NCBI RefSeq assembly: GCF_030409635.1 | Contig: NZ_JAUFQF010000004.1 | Span: forward strand, 2,948,241 to 3,012,240 | Length of the DNA: 64,000 nt | Origin: Vibrio agarivorans | GTDB lineage: Bacteria; Pseudomonadota; Gammaproteobacteria; Enterobacterales; Vibrionaceae | Direction: 5' to 3' | Part shown: positions 40,086 to 49,001 of the stretch, one piece after another | How the letters are laid out: every line of letters begins with the position of its first letter | How positions within the stretch are numbered: position 1 is the first letter of the stretch | The notes under the pieces: generated by a model | Seen by the model: the letters and a program-made list of their open reading frames with translations, nothing else | Database searches by the model: none | Told to the model about the DNA's origin: nothing | Made by a program: the position numbers and the translations under genes

Positions 40086-40611
40086 TTTCTCGATCATTAC
40101 TGACTCCCTTGAGTTAAAGCTGCTCAACGATAATCACGCTGAGCAGCTTCATGAGCTTATTTGCCACTCTCCCTCTTTACACCAATGGATCGATTGGTGT
40201 CAGCCTGACTTCTCTCTCGAGCAAACCCAACAATTTATCTATGCGACGCGCCTCAATTGGGTAAAAAGCACCGCTTATGGGTTTGGTGTATTTACTCGTG
40301 ATACCCAGAAACTGGTTGGCATGGTGGTGGTTAACGAGCTCTATCAAACCTTTAATATGGTTTCGATAGGCTATTGGATTGCAGACCAATATCAGCAACA
40401 AGGTTTTGGGCGACGCTCACTTCAAGCTCTCATTAATTTCTGCTTTGAAATGCTAAGAGTCACACGGGTAGAAATTGTCTGTGATCCAGAGAATTTACCC
40501 AGCCGGCAACTCCTTGAACGTTGTGGTGCGCACTTTGAAACCATCGCTCGAAATCGTTTCCTATTTAATGACCAACCTCGCGAGGGTGCGGTCTATTCGA
40601 TAACACCATAA
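40075..40611 (+). CDS. GNAT N-acetyltransferase, RimJ/RimL-like
   Basis: Product of 178 residues with the acetyl-CoA binding motif in the order QQQGFGRRSLQALI (Q/RxxGxG/A). Strand ISIGYWIADQ-like text (VSIGYWIADQYQ) and the C-terminal NLPSRQLLERCGAHFE are typical of RimJ/RimL ribosomal-protein N-acetyltransferases. The acceptor is not known; ribosomal protein or antibiotic acetylation are alternatives. The start lies inside csiV (11-bp overlap), suggesting coupling. Confidence 0.85.
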   Translation: MSPDFSIITDSLELKLLNDNHAEQLHELICHSPSLHQWIDWCQPDFSLEQTQQFIYATRLNWVKSTAYGFGVFTRDTQKLVGMVVVNELYQTFNMVSIGYWIADQYQQQGFGRRSLQALINFCFEMLRVTRVEIVCDPENLPSRQLLERCGAHFETIARNRFLFNDQPREGAVYSITP

Positions 40612-40621
40612 GGACAAGCGC

Positions 40622-41308
40622 ATGCAGCATATCTTCATAACAGGAGCAAACCGCGGTATCGGCCTAGAGTTGGTTCAGCAATTCCTTGCACAAGGAGCAA
40701 AAGTCACCGCTACTTACCGCGATCAGCAAAATGCTCAAGCACTGCTCGCTCTGGCTGAATCTCACTCGGCACTGACCTGCCTCCAACTTGATGTCACCGA
40801 TTATCCTGCAGTTGAATCACTTACCAAAAATCTCAGTGCGATTGATATTTTAATCAACAATGCAGGCTACTATGGACCAAAGGGCTACGGTTTTGGGCAC
40901 ACAGATATTCAGGAGTGGCGAAAGGTATTTGAAATAAACACCATCGCTCCACTAAAACTTGTTGAGGCACTCTTTCCGTCACTGCAACAGGGTCACGATA
41001 AAAAGATCATGTGCTTATCGTCAAAAGTCGGCAGCATGACTGAAAATACCTCTGGTGGCGGTTACATCTACCGCTCCTCTAAAGCGGCACTGAACTCGGT
41101 AGTGAAGAGCTTAAGCAATGATTTAAGTGATAAGGGTTTTACTGTACTGGCACTGCATCCAGGTTGGGTTCAAACTGAAATGGGCGGGCCAAATGCGCTG
41201 ATTGCGACCGAAGAATCGGCCGCTGGATTAGTTAATGTCATAACAAATAGTAATATCAGTGACTCAGGATCATTCGTAAATTATCTAGGCGAAGAACTTC
41301 CATGGTAA
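40622..41308 (+). CDS. Short-chain dehydrogenase/reductase (C-factor-like)
   Basis: NAD(P)-dependent SDR of 228 residues. TGANRGIG is the cofactor Gly-rich loop, NNAG follows at ~80, and the catalytic Ser-Tyr-Lys is present (CLSSKVGS, then YRSSK). The C-terminus (HPGWVQTEMGGPNA) resembles CsgA/C-factor type SDRs. Substrate unknown. It begins 10 bp after the GNAT gene with AAGGA seven bases upstream; the three genes csiV-GNAT-SDR probably form one unit. Confidence 0.87.
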   Translation: MQHIFITGANRGIGLELVQQFLAQGAKVTATYRDQQNAQALLALAESHSALTCLQLDVTDYPAVESLTKNLSAIDILINNAGYYGPKGYGFGHTDIQEWRKVFEINTIAPLKLVEALFPSLQQGHDKKIMCLSSKVGSMTENTSGGGYIYRSSKAALNSVVKSLSNDLSDKGFTVLALHPGWVQTEMGGPNALIATEESAAGLVNVITNSNISDSGSFVNYLGEELPW

Positions 41309-41448
41309 TCAATAACTAACCGCTAATCTGGTGCCAATATCAGAATTTTCTGCATGATTTAACACGATCTTGCGGTTAATTACCTTGAAAATTACCGTTT
41401 CCATTCCATGATTAAGCTGACAACCCTATCAAACAATGGAGAGAAACG

Positions 41449-41655
41449 ATGGCCGCTGATAAAGATCTCGTCAACTTCAGTCAAGACCACGAGCTAAACT
41501 ACTGCCTGCGTAGTGCAGGCAAACGCCAAACCAAAGCCAACCGCGAAGCGCTCATTGGCTTAGGGCGTCAAGTGAAACAAGATTTGGGGAAACGTGTACT
41601 CACTCAGACCGATGTGAGCAGCGCAATTAAGGGTAATGATCAGCTCTTTGAGTAG
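41449..41655 (+). CDS. Small basic conserved protein, function unknown
   Basis: Product of 68 residues: MAADKDLVNFSQDHELNYCL, then a Lys/Arg-rich middle (AGKRQTKANREALIGLG) and an acidic tail (GNDQLFE). No signal peptide or membrane segment. A strong GGAGA site six bases before the ATG, its own spacer of 140 bp with room for a promoter, and a strong terminator just after it support a real gene. The basic middle might touch nucleic acid; nothing more can be said. Confidence 0.7.
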   Translation: MAADKDLVNFSQDHELNYCLRSAGKRQTKANREALIGLGRQVKQDLGKRVLTQTDVSSAIKGNDQLFE

Positions 41656-41671
41656 CACAACGTTGAACAGT

Positions 41672-41699
41672 AAACGGCCTGCAGTTGCAGGCCGTTTCT
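41672..41699 (+). terminator. Terminator after the small basic gene
   Basis: AACGGCCTGCA pairs with TGCAGGCCGTT, followed by TTTCTATTTCTT. It overlaps the stop codon of the convergent topB by two bases. Confidence 0.8.
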
Positions 41700-43629
41700 A
41701 TTTCTTGGTTTTTCGTTTACCTGAATATTTGCGTTTTTTGTACGCTGGGCGCTCAACTGGAGGCAAGCTTCGCAAAGAAGCTGGCACTGGCGAGGTTTTT
41801 ACGGTTGCCATTAATTGGTCGAGGCGCTGGGTAAGATCACTCATAAAGGGCTGATAAGCTTGCCCCTTTTCTGCGATACTTTGTAACTGATGCTCCCAGT
41901 GGGCGGTCATATCAGGGTAAGTGGACTCATTAGGCAGCGCATGTATCAACCCACGGCCAGCTGGAGTACTTAACACTTGCTTGCCCTGTCGTTTTAACAG
42001 TTGACGCTTAAACAACGTATCCAAAATACCCGCTCGAGTCGCCTCTGTCCCAATACCATCAGTGTCACGCAAGATCTTCTTGAGATCTTTGTTCTCTACA
42101 TATCTTGCAATTCCTGTCATCGCCTGCAAAAGCGTTGCTTCGGTAAAGTGACGTGGGGGCTCTGTTTTACGCTCGTTAATCTCCCCTTCTCGGCAAATCA
42201 ATTGCGTGCCTTTAGCGAGAGGGGGGACTTGGTCGACTCCACTGTCCGACTCTTCGACTTTGCCCATCAGCGCCTTCCAACCAAGCTCGACCAACTGACG
42301 GCCTTTAGCGATAAACGTGCCACCAGCGATATCAAACACCAACTTGGCTTCTGCATAAACCGCAGGGGGATAAAACTGCATTAAGTATTGACGCGCAATT
42401 AAGTCGTACACCTTGTTCTCATCCCCAGACATGACATTGTTCGATGCCTTTTTTGGGGTCGGGATAATGGCGTGGTGCGCATCCACTTTACTGTCGTTCC
42501 AAGCCTTCGATTTAATCGACAAGTCTGCACCATTGACTGCAGATTGCATCTCACGACTATTATTGGCAATGGCATCACAAACACTTCTTGCTTGCTTAAA
42601 ATGGTCTTTCGGTAGATGACGACTATCTGAGCGAGGATAAGTAATCAGTTTGTGTTTTTCATACAGAGCCTGACAGGTATCAAGCACACGTTGGGCACTC
42701 ATACCAAAACGCTTGGCTGCATCTATCTGCAAGGCCGAGAGAGAATACGGCAATGGGGCAAACTGCTTAGTTTGTTTTTGCTCTGACTCTTGAACAATAG
42801 CAGGCTGCCCTGTAATTCTACCTGCAACGTTCTCCACTAGCTGCTTGTTGAGTACGCGACCCTCTTCATCCATCCACGGCTTACAAGCTTCACTTGGCTT
42901 CCAGCGAGCGCGAATATCGAATGCTTGTCCATCACCTTGATATGGGATCAGCGCATACAGGGTGTAATAATCCTTCGGTACAAAATTCTCAATCTCTTCA
43001 TCTCGGCGAACAACAAGCCCAAGCACCGGTGTTTGCACTCGTCCAACAGACAATACGCCTTGATAGCCTGCTTGTTTACCGAGCAAGGTATAAGCACGTG
43101 ACATATTCATGCCATACAGCCAATCGGCTCGTGAGCGAGCTAGCGCGGAAACGGAAAGAGGAATGAACTCGCGATTACTGCGCATTGAGCTTAAAGCGCG
43201 CTTAACGGCTGGCAAGTTTAAATCACTGATCAACAAACGCTGTGCCGCCGCTTTCTTGGTTTGAGAAACTTTGCAGTAATCCAATACCTCATCAACCAAC
43301 AGCTGCCCTTCTCGATCAGGGTCTCCGGCATGGACGATTTCATTGGCACTTTTGAGTAGCTTTCTTACCACTGATAACTGCTTGCTAGAGGTTTTTCGCG
43401 GCCTAAGTTGCCACTCATTGGGAATAATGGGCAGGTCGGCTAGGTTCCATTTCTTGTAGCGTTCATCGTAGGCATCTGGCTCAACTTGTTCGAGCAGATG
43501 GCCAATACACCAGGTCACAATATCGCTGCCGCACTGAATATATCCCTCACCTTTCTTTTGCGCCCCGGGCAAAGCGGCAGCAATCGCGCGGCCAAGGCTT
43601 GGTTTTTCAGCAATATAGAGACGAGACAT
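41698..43629 (-). CDS. topB: DNA topoisomerase III
   Basis: Type IA topoisomerase for decatenation of replication intermediates; 643 residues from the ATG at 43629 ([20 protein letters not shown]), the family start; E. coli TopB has 653. The Toprim motif ([17 protein letters not shown]) and active-site Tyr331 ([12 protein letters not shown]) are present. The C-terminal tail is Arg/Lys-rich ([13 protein letters not shown]) and will bind DNA. Hairpin at 43651-43680 separates it from grxD upstream. Confidence 0.96.
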   Translation of the reverse strand: MSRLYIAEKPSLGRAIAAALPGAQKKGEGYIQCGSDIVTWCIGHLLEQVEPDAYDERYKKWNLADLPIIPNEWQLRPRKTSSKQLSVVRKLLKSANEIVHAGDPDREGQLLVDEVLDYCKVSQTKKAAAQRLLISDLNLPAVKRALSSMRSNREFIPLSVSALARSRADWLYGMNMSRAYTLLGKQAGYQGVLSVGRVQTPVLGLVVRRDEEIENFVPKDYYTLYALIPYQGDGQAFDIRARWKPSEACKPWMDEEGRVLNKQLVENVAGRITGQPAIVQESEQKQTKQFAPLPYSLSALQIDAAKRFGMSAQRVLDTCQALYEKHKLITYPRSDSRHLPKDHFKQARSVCDAIANNSREMQSAVNGADLSIKSKAWNDSKVDAHHAIIPTPKKASNNVMSGDENKVYDLIARQYLMQFYPPAVYAEAKLVFDIAGGTFIAKGRQLVELGWKALMGKVEESDSGVDQVPPLAKGTQLICREGEINERKTEPPRHFTEATLLQAMTGIARYVENKDLKKILRDTDGIGTEATRAGILDTLFKRQLLKRQGKQVLSTPAGRGLIHALPNESTYPDMTAHWEHQLQSIAEKGQAYQPFMSDLTQRLDQLMATVKTSPVPASLRSLPPVERPAYKKRKYSGKRKTKK

Positions 43630-43650
43630 AGTGGCTTCCAGCACAAACAA

Positions 43651-43680
43651 ATAAGGCCACATTATCCAATGTGGCCTTAT
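43651..43680 (-). terminator. Terminator-like hairpin between grxD and topB
   Basis: ATAAGGCCACAT and ATGTGGCCTTAT arms (12 bp) with a 6-base loop. On the minus strand the tail is TTGTTTG, moderately U-rich; it follows the grxD stop by 45 bp. Confidence 0.6.
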
Positions 43681-43725
43681 AAAATCAACTAATAACTGTA
43701 TCGATATACAGTTTAAAGCATCAGC

Positions 43726-44061
43726 TTACCCTTCATCGCTCGCGTTACGGGCTGCTGCTTCTTTGATTAGCGTCTGCAGTTCACCTTTCTGGAACATTTC
43801 AACGATAATGTCACAACCGCCGACTAGCTCACCTTCAACCCAAAGTTGTGGGAAAGTTGGCCACTGTGCGTAAGCTGGAAGCTCTGCACGGATGTCTGGG
43901 TTTTGTAGGATGTCTACATATGCGAATTTCTCACCACAGTTCATTAGTGCCTGTGCAGCTTGAGAAGAGAAACCACAGCTAGGTAGTTTTGGTGAGCCTT
44001 TCATGTAGAGAAGGATCGCGTTTTCTTCAATTTGCTGTTTGATTTTGTCGATAGTTTCCAT
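43726..44061 (-). CDS. grxD: Monothiol glutaredoxin Grx4
   Basis: Monothiol glutaredoxin of 111 residues involved in iron-sulfur cluster carriage. The CGFS active site is clear (KGSPKLPSCGFSSQAAQAL), followed by the glutathione-binding WPTFPQLWVEG and GGCDI segments. The start MEKIDKIKQQ-like text (METIDKIKQQIEENAILLYM) is typical. It is divergent from sodB, linking two iron/redox genes at one intergenic region. Confidence 0.96.
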   Translation of the reverse strand: METIDKIKQQIEENAILLYMKGSPKLPSCGFSSQAAQALMNCGEKFAYVDILQNPDIRAELPAYAQWPTFPQLWVEGELVGGCDIIVEMFQKGELQTLIKEAAARNASDEG

Positions 44062-44246
44062 GGCTTCCTCGTGATGGAGTTACTTCTTTTCTGATCGGAC
44101 TATTCTAAACCATTAGTTGAGAATAAAAAGCCCATAATATTTAAGGTTATAGTAAACCTCTCAAAGATGCTTTTTTTTAGATAAAAACTTGATAAACTAG
44201 CGTGAAGTCAGTCAAAAAGACGCCTAAAACAATATTGGAAGCTCAC

Positions 44247-44264
44247 GAAAGAGTTCGCTCTTTC
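44247..44264 (+). promoter_or_regulatory. UUCG-capped hairpin in the sodB leader
   Basis: GAAAGAG-TTCG-CTCTTTC, a perfect 7-bp stem with a UUCG tetraloop, 25 bases before the sodB start codon. In E. coli the sodB leader is the RyhB target; whether this stem takes part in such control is inferred. Confidence 0.5.
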
Positions 44265-44289
44265 AATCAAATAAATGGAGAAACGAGTA

Positions 44290-44874
44290 ATGGCTTTTGA
44301 ACTACCAGCTCTTCCTTATGCAAAAGACGCACTAGAACCACACATCTCTGCTGAGACTCTAGATTTCCACCACGGTAAGCACCACAACACTTACGTTGTT
44401 AAGCTAAACGGCCTTATCCCTGGTACTGAGTTTGAAGGTAAAACACTAGAAGAGATCGTTAAAACTTCTACTGGCGGTATCTTCAACAACGCTGCACAAA
44501 TCTGGAACCACACTTTCTACTGGCACTGTCTAGCGCCAAACGCAGGCGGTGAACCAACAGGTGCAGTTGCAGAAGCAATCAATGCAGCATTTGGCTCTTT
44601 CGAAGAGTTCAAAGCAAAATTCACAGATTCAGCAATCAACAACTTCGGTTCATCTTGGACTTGGTTAGTGAAAAAAGCTGACGGCTCTCTAGACATCGTT
44701 AATACGTCTAACGCTGCAACTCCTCTAACAGAAGACGGTGTAACACCGCTACTTACTGTTGACCTATGGGAACACGCATACTACATCGATTACCGTAACG
44801 TGCGTCCAGACTACATGAACGGTTTCTGGGCTTTAGTTAACTGGGAATTTGTAGCAGCAAACCTAGCTAAGTAA
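44290..44874 (+). CDS. sodB: Superoxide dismutase [Fe]
   Basis: Iron superoxide dismutase, cytoplasmic, 194 residues (E. coli SodB 193). The start at 44290 ([20 protein letters not shown]) is the family start; an earlier ATG at 44275 adds MEKRV. Metal ligands are seen in order: His in LDFHHGKHH, His in [10 protein letters not shown], and Asp/His in [25 protein letters not shown] with Gln supports the iron rather than manganese type. Codon use is biased as in highly expressed genes. Own terminator at 44914-44946. Confidence 0.97.
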   Translation: MAFELPALPYAKDALEPHISAETLDFHHGKHHNTYVVKLNGLIPGTEFEGKTLEEIVKTSTGGIFNNAAQIWNHTFYWHCLAPNAGGEPTGAVAEAINAAFGSFEEFKAKFTDSAINNFGSSWTWLVKKADGSLDIVNTSNAATPLTEDGVTPLLTVDLWEHAYYIDYRNVRPDYMNGFWALVNWEFVAANLAK

Positions 44875-44913
44875 TTCCACAACTTAGCCACTCGATTTAG
44901 TCATCGAATATCA

Positions 44914-44946
44914 AACCCGCGTCCCTATACGCGGGTTTTCTTTTTT
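44914..44946 (+). terminator. Terminator of sodB
   Basis: AACCCGCG and CGCGGGTT arms around TCCCTATA, followed by TTCTTTTTT. Confidence 0.88.
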
Positions 44947-45018
44947 CTGTAAATCTCTGATTTTCACTAAAGTCTTTATTCTTAGTGTCGATAAAGACAG
45001 TGTAAGACGGAGAACATC

Positions 45019-45522
45019 ATGCAAATCACTGCGGTAGAGCAAAATACAATTATCAACGAACTTCAGGCTGGAAGTGGTATCAACCGCGCAGTCCATGAAG
45101 GTCGTCGTGCCGATTTTGCGCTGTTCCTATCAATGTTCTCGCACGATATTCGTGAAGTCACTCCAGTCGACAGCATAGAAGAAATCACTACTAGTGATGA
45201 GCTGTTACGTAGAGAATTTCAGCTTTCGCAACCACAGTCATTACGCTCGTCAGCAGCCTCGTACGACACTTCTGCTGAGCAAGCACGTCAATTCCAACAA
45301 GGCGGTATGGCCAGTGCAAAATTGAGCCACTATCTGACACCAGAAGCGCTTGCATTCATGCCAGAGCATACGGCAGACTTACCGGAAGAGGTCTACCATA
45401 ACCTGTCTTATCATCAACTTAGACACCTAAACTCACCAGATAACAAAGCGAAACTACCTCACCACTTCTATCATCAGATGAATGAATCGCACCGTCGCGA
45501 TCAGCTTAACTTGCACGCTTAA
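45019..45522 (+). CDS. VC2046/SO_2500 family protein
   Basis: Product of 167 residues, no signal peptide or membrane segment. Its place directly after sodB and its text match the VC2046 family as I recall (VC2045 is sodB in V. cholerae). Middle region is acidic and Ser/Gln-rich (QPQSLRSSAASYDTSAEQAR), the C-terminus His-rich (YHNLSYHQLRHLN, LPHHFYHQMNESH), which might bind metal. GGAG stands six bases before the ATG. The role is unknown. Confidence 0.85.
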   Translation: MQITAVEQNTIINELQAGSGINRAVHEGRRADFALFLSMFSHDIREVTPVDSIEEITTSDELLRREFQLSQPQSLRSSAASYDTSAEQARQFQQGGMASAKLSHYLTPEALAFMPEHTADLPEEVYHNLSYHQLRHLNSPDNKAKLPHHFYHQMNESHRRDQLNLHA

Positions 45523-45641
45523 TGTGATACACAACTAAAAACCATAAATTAAGTACGCCATTCTATATTTCTTTGACCGCATTCACAGCAACTTGTCTTT
45601 TGTTAAACCATTCTGAAATAACCAGATAACAAAATAAAACA

Positions 45642-46331
45642 ATGGTAGTAACAAATATGAATGTCGCTCAAGCCGTCATTTTAGTCACCGCTGCAGGGAC
45701 TATGCTAGGTCGTACCCTTGCTCAACACTTTGCTCTGCAAGGTGCTTCTGTCGTGATCACTGATACAGATGAAAACGCTTTAAATGACACCTTTGTGTTG
45801 TGCTCATTGCACACCCCCAATATTTCAGCCCATGTGATGGACAGTCATTCCATCGAAGCCAACATTGCATTGTTTGATTTTGTAGAAACAACCAATGAGC
45901 AAGCGCCAAATATTGTCATTAACCTCTGTACTGGTTTTCCTAACACTAACGGCTTAGAGCACACCAACTCTGACGAGTTTGTTCAACAGCTAGCAAAAGC
46001 GACCGGTAGCTTACTCAACTTAGGTAAAGTCGCGGCAGAAAGGATGAAAACCCGCCAGCAAGAAGGTGTGATCATCAATATTATTTCCGATGGTCAGGTA
46101 GGGACGCTTATGGGGGGAGACTCTGCATCCTCTATCGTAGCTGGGTTTACTAAGTCATGGGCGAGTGAGCTCAATCCATTCAACATTCGTGTTGGCGGTA
46201 TTGTTCCTGCGCCAAGAGTGAACTATTCCGACGGCCATATTGCCGCATCACAAGATGAGTTGGTGCGTCATACTGAATACATCGTTGCCAATGACTACTT
46301 TAATGGACGCGTGATGTCGGCAGACTTATAG
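45642..46331 (+). CDS. SDR-fold protein lacking the catalytic Tyr-Lys
   Basis: Product of 229 residues with a Rossmann SDR look: a modified glycine loop (VTAAGTMLGRTLAQ), an acidic NAD-type residue pattern (VVITDTDEN), and a C-terminal NPFNIRVGGIVPAP. The catalytic YxxxK is replaced by a GGDSASSIVAG stretch, so a normal dehydrogenase reaction is unlikely; a binding or regulatory role is possible. The start at 45642 has no clear ribosome site; 45657 (MNVAQAVILV) is an alternative. It stands alone, ending at a bidirectional terminator (46376-46420). Confidence 0.75.
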   Translation: MVVTNMNVAQAVILVTAAGTMLGRTLAQHFALQGASVVITDTDENALNDTFVLCSLHTPNISAHVMDSHSIEANIALFDFVETTNEQAPNIVINLCTGFPNTNGLEHTNSDEFVQQLAKATGSLLNLGKVAAERMKTRQQEGVIINIISDGQVGTLMGGDSASSIVAGFTKSWASELNPFNIRVGGIVPAPRVNYSDGHIAASQDELVRHTEYIVANDYFNGRVMSADL

Positions 46332-46375
46332 CGAGCAAAGCGCTGTGCGCTCTGGAAAAATTATTACACAATAAC

Positions 46376-46420
46376 AAATAGGCCCAAGCAGGAGAGAAAC
46401 CTGCTTGGGCCTATTTATTT
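46376..46420. terminator. Bidirectional terminator
   Basis: Long stem AAATAGGCCCAAGCAGG / CCTGCTTGGGCCTATTT with A- and T-rich flanks; it serves the SDR-like gene and the convergent phosphatase gene. Confidence 0.9.
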
Positions 46421-46427
46421 TGGTCAG

Positions 46428-46892
46428 CTACACACGATTTAAAATTGACTCACTGGCATCTTCTATCAAATCGAGCACCAACTTAAAGCCCTGTTCACCG
46501 CCGTAATAGGGATCAGGGATCTCGCTGTAATCGGAGTCACCATGACTCAAAAATAGCGATAGCTTATGTTGATATTGCTTTGGGCATAGATCATAAAGAT
46601 CCGCCAAATTGGCTTTATCTGCCGCTAATATAAAGTCAAAATCCACAAAGTCTCGAGCATCTACCGGGCGAGATGTTATCCCTTTAAACGAATAGCCTCG
46701 CTTTTCACCGGCCAGTTTAGCCCGCGAATCAGGGCCTTTCCCTTGGTGGTAGTCAATCGTTCCCGCAGAATCGACCGTGACATCGATACCCATCTGCTTT
46801 GCCTTAGCACGCAGTACCGCTTCTCCGGTTGGCGAGCGGCAAATGTTGCCCATGCAGACAACGAGTATTCGTGTATCTTTTCCTTGCGTCAT
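46428..46892 (-). CDS. Low-molecular-weight protein-tyrosine phosphatase
   Basis: Cytoplasmic phosphatase of 154 residues. The active-site loop is VCMGNICRSPT (Cys-x5-Arg) at ~15-25, and the general-acid Asp lies in IPDPYYGG. The start at 46892 has AAGGA six bases upstream; the longer frame from 46976 adds a non-homologous leader. In some bacteria such enzymes act with Wzc-type kinases in capsule synthesis, but no polysaccharide genes are nearby, so it is probably a free-standing housekeeping copy. Confidence 0.92.
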   Translation of the reverse strand: MTQGKDTRILVVCMGNICRSPTGEAVLRAKAKQMGIDVTVDSAGTIDYHQGKGPDSRAKLAGEKRGYSFKGITSRPVDARDFVDFDFILAADKANLADLYDLCPKQYQHKLSLFLSHGDSDYSEIPDPYYGGEQGFKLVLDLIEDASESILNRV

Positions 46893-47171
46893 TTGAATTC
46901 CTTTGCTGGTTTGAACGCTAATAGTATGATAATAATCGCCTTTCTCCCCAGCAACAAGTAAGGGGTTACTTCTCAATTATCAGTACTATGACTCATCTCA
47001 TGTTCGGCACGATATTGGTGAAATTCATTCTGGATGGATGAAATAAACACCCCTTATCTGTGATTATGTTCATGTCGAGTATTCCTTATCAAATTGAGGT
47101 ATTTAGCTTGCGTAAAGTTGGTTAAACTAACCAACAATGACATCTCAAATCGAAACTAAGGACGCGTTAGA

Positions 47172-47789
47172 GTGAGCAACGAACAACAAGATCTTTCTTA
47201 CAAAGACCAAAAGCACAAAGAGCGCCAACAGAAGGTAAAACAGGAAGTCGACCAGAAGATTGCGGCAGCACAGGAAGAGAAAGGTCTACTGTTAGTCATT
47301 ACAGGAAATGGCAAAGGTAAGTCTACCTCTGGGTTTGGCACCATTGCGCGCGCGGTTGGGCATGGTAAACAGTGCGCTGTCGCTCAGTTTATTAAAGGTA
47401 CGTGGGACAATGGCGAGCGTAACTTACTTGAGAAGTTAGGGGTTGAGTTTCAGGTGATGGCAACGGGCTTTACTTGGGAGACACAAAGTAAAGCCACTGA
47501 CACAGCGGCCGCTCAAGCGGTATGGCAAGAGTGTAAGCGTATGCTCGCCGATGAGTCACTTGATGTCATTCTGTTTGATGAGCTGACCTACATGGTAAGC
47601 TACGGCTATATCGAGCTTGATGAGGTGGTTGAAGCACTCAACCAACGTCCGAAAATGCAGTCAGTCATCATCACTGGCCGTGGAGCGCATCGAACCCTGA
47701 TTGAAATGGCCGATACGGTTTCTGAGGTAAAGAATGTCAAACACGCCTTTGAATCTGGCGTTAAAGCTCTGAAAGGGATTGATTGGTAA
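47172..47789 (+). CDS. cobO: Cob(I)yrinic acid a,c-diamide adenosyltransferase
   Basis: BtuR/CobA/CobO enzyme that attaches the adenosyl group to cobalt in B12 synthesis or salvage; 205 residues. It starts with GTG at 47172, with AAGGA nine bases upstream. The N-terminus is a charged helix, then the P-loop VITGNGKGKST (~residues 41-51), and the C-terminal VIITGRGAH. No other cobalamin genes are in the window, so it is likely a salvage copy (btuR). Confidence 0.93.
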   Translation: MSNEQQDLSYKDQKHKERQQKVKQEVDQKIAAAQEEKGLLLVITGNGKGKSTSGFGTIARAVGHGKQCAVAQFIKGTWDNGERNLLEKLGVEFQVMATGFTWETQSKATDTAAAQAVWQECKRMLADESLDVILFDELTYMVSYGYIELDEVVEALNQRPKMQSVIITGRGAHRTLIEMADTVSEVKNVKHAFESGVKALKGIDW

Positions 47790-47894
47790 AAAGGGTTCGC
47801 GGGAAAAGCAGCTGTGACCTTCCTATTTGCAAGGAAGGTCAACCACCTTAACAAGTAGTGGATCGAAGAGCACCATCAATCCACACTCTAAACT

Positions 47895-48752
47895 CTATGG
47901 CTTGAGCTTTAACGCTGCATCAATATCGCTCGCACTATGGCGCTCTGCGACTTGCTCCCACGCTTCACCCCAAGCTCGGTTAACAATCTTACCACGCTCT
48001 ACCGCTGGCCTTGCTGCAATATCTTCTGCCCAACGCACCAAGTTTTTGTAACTGGAGACGTCTAGGAACTCAGCGGCATCATACAACTTGCCAAGCACCA
48101 AGTTGCCATACCACGGCCATGTTGCGATATCTGCAATACTGTATTCGTCACCGCCTAAATATTTGCTCTGTGCGAGTCGCTTATCTAACACATCAAGCTG
48201 ACGCTTCGCCTCCATGGAGAAGCGGTTAATTGGGTACTCAAATTTTTCCGGCGCATACGCGTAGAAATGACCAAAGCCGCCGCCAAGGTATGGGGCAGAA
48301 CCCTGTAGCCAAAACAGCCAGTTCATTACTTCTGTTTTCTGCGCCAAATCGGTTGGCAAAAAGTGGCCAAACTTCTCTGCGAGATACAACAAGATATTGC
48401 CTGATTCAAACACACGAATAGCGGTGTCACCGGTGTGGTCAACTAACGCTGGAATTTTTGAGTTGGGGTTCACATCAACGAACCCTGACGAGAATTGGTC
48501 GCTGTCACCAATTTTAATAATATGCGCATCATATTCAGCAGCGTCGACACCTGCAGCCAACAGTTCTTCAAACATTATGGTGACTTTTTGACCATTTGGT
48601 GTCCCCATAGAGTATAGCTGAAATGGGTGCTCGCCAATCGGTAGGTCACGCTCAAATCGTGCTCCTGAATCTGGGCGGTTGATGCTTGCCCAAGTCCCGC
48701 CATTTTCAGAGTCGGCAGTCCAAACTTTTGGTGGGATGTATTCGTTCGACAT
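47895..48752 (-). CDS. yghU: Glutathione-dependent disulfide-bond oxidoreductase YghU
   Basis: Glutathione transferase-like protein of the nu class, 285 residues (E. coli YghU 288). Text such as LYSMGTPNGQKVTIMFEELL, DSDQFSSGFVDVNPNSKIPA and WLFWLQGSAPYLGGGFGHFY is almost the E. coli sequence as I recall it. Thioredoxin-like N-terminal and helical C-terminal domains. The enzyme binds two glutathiones and reduces disulfides. AAGGATAACAAT precedes the ATG; single gene, divergent from the DMT permease. Confidence 0.95.
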   Translation of the reverse strand: MSNEYIPPKVWTADSENGGTWASINRPDSGARFERDLPIGEHPFQLYSMGTPNGQKVTIMFEELLAAGVDAAEYDAHIIKIGDSDQFSSGFVDVNPNSKIPALVDHTGDTAIRVFESGNILLYLAEKFGHFLPTDLAQKTEVMNWLFWLQGSAPYLGGGFGHFYAYAPEKFEYPINRFSMEAKRQLDVLDKRLAQSKYLGGDEYSIADIATWPWYGNLVLGKLYDAAEFLDVSSYKNLVRWAEDIAARPAVERGKIVNRAWGEAWEQVAERHSASDIDAALKLKP

Positions 48753-49001
48753 ATTGTTATCCTTTGTCTGGGTTTACGCGTTGTGCGCTACATCAATAGA
48801 TATAGGGGCAAATTCCCGCTTTTAAACGTTTAAAAACAACTAGTTTATTACTCATCGTTCTAATCGCTAGTTCTCTAAACCCTACCTACACTAGGACAAC
48901 CATAGTTTGATTAATGAGCTATGACGCTACTTTTTTACAATTTCTCCTGTATGATGTGCCGCTGTTTTATTGTATGACAAATCCATCTACTGTAGTCACC
49001 C

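Noticed and set aside
47814..47841. Terminator after cobO (GACCTTCC...GGAAGGTC)
   Set aside because: The stem is fair but no T-run follows on either strand; left unassigned.
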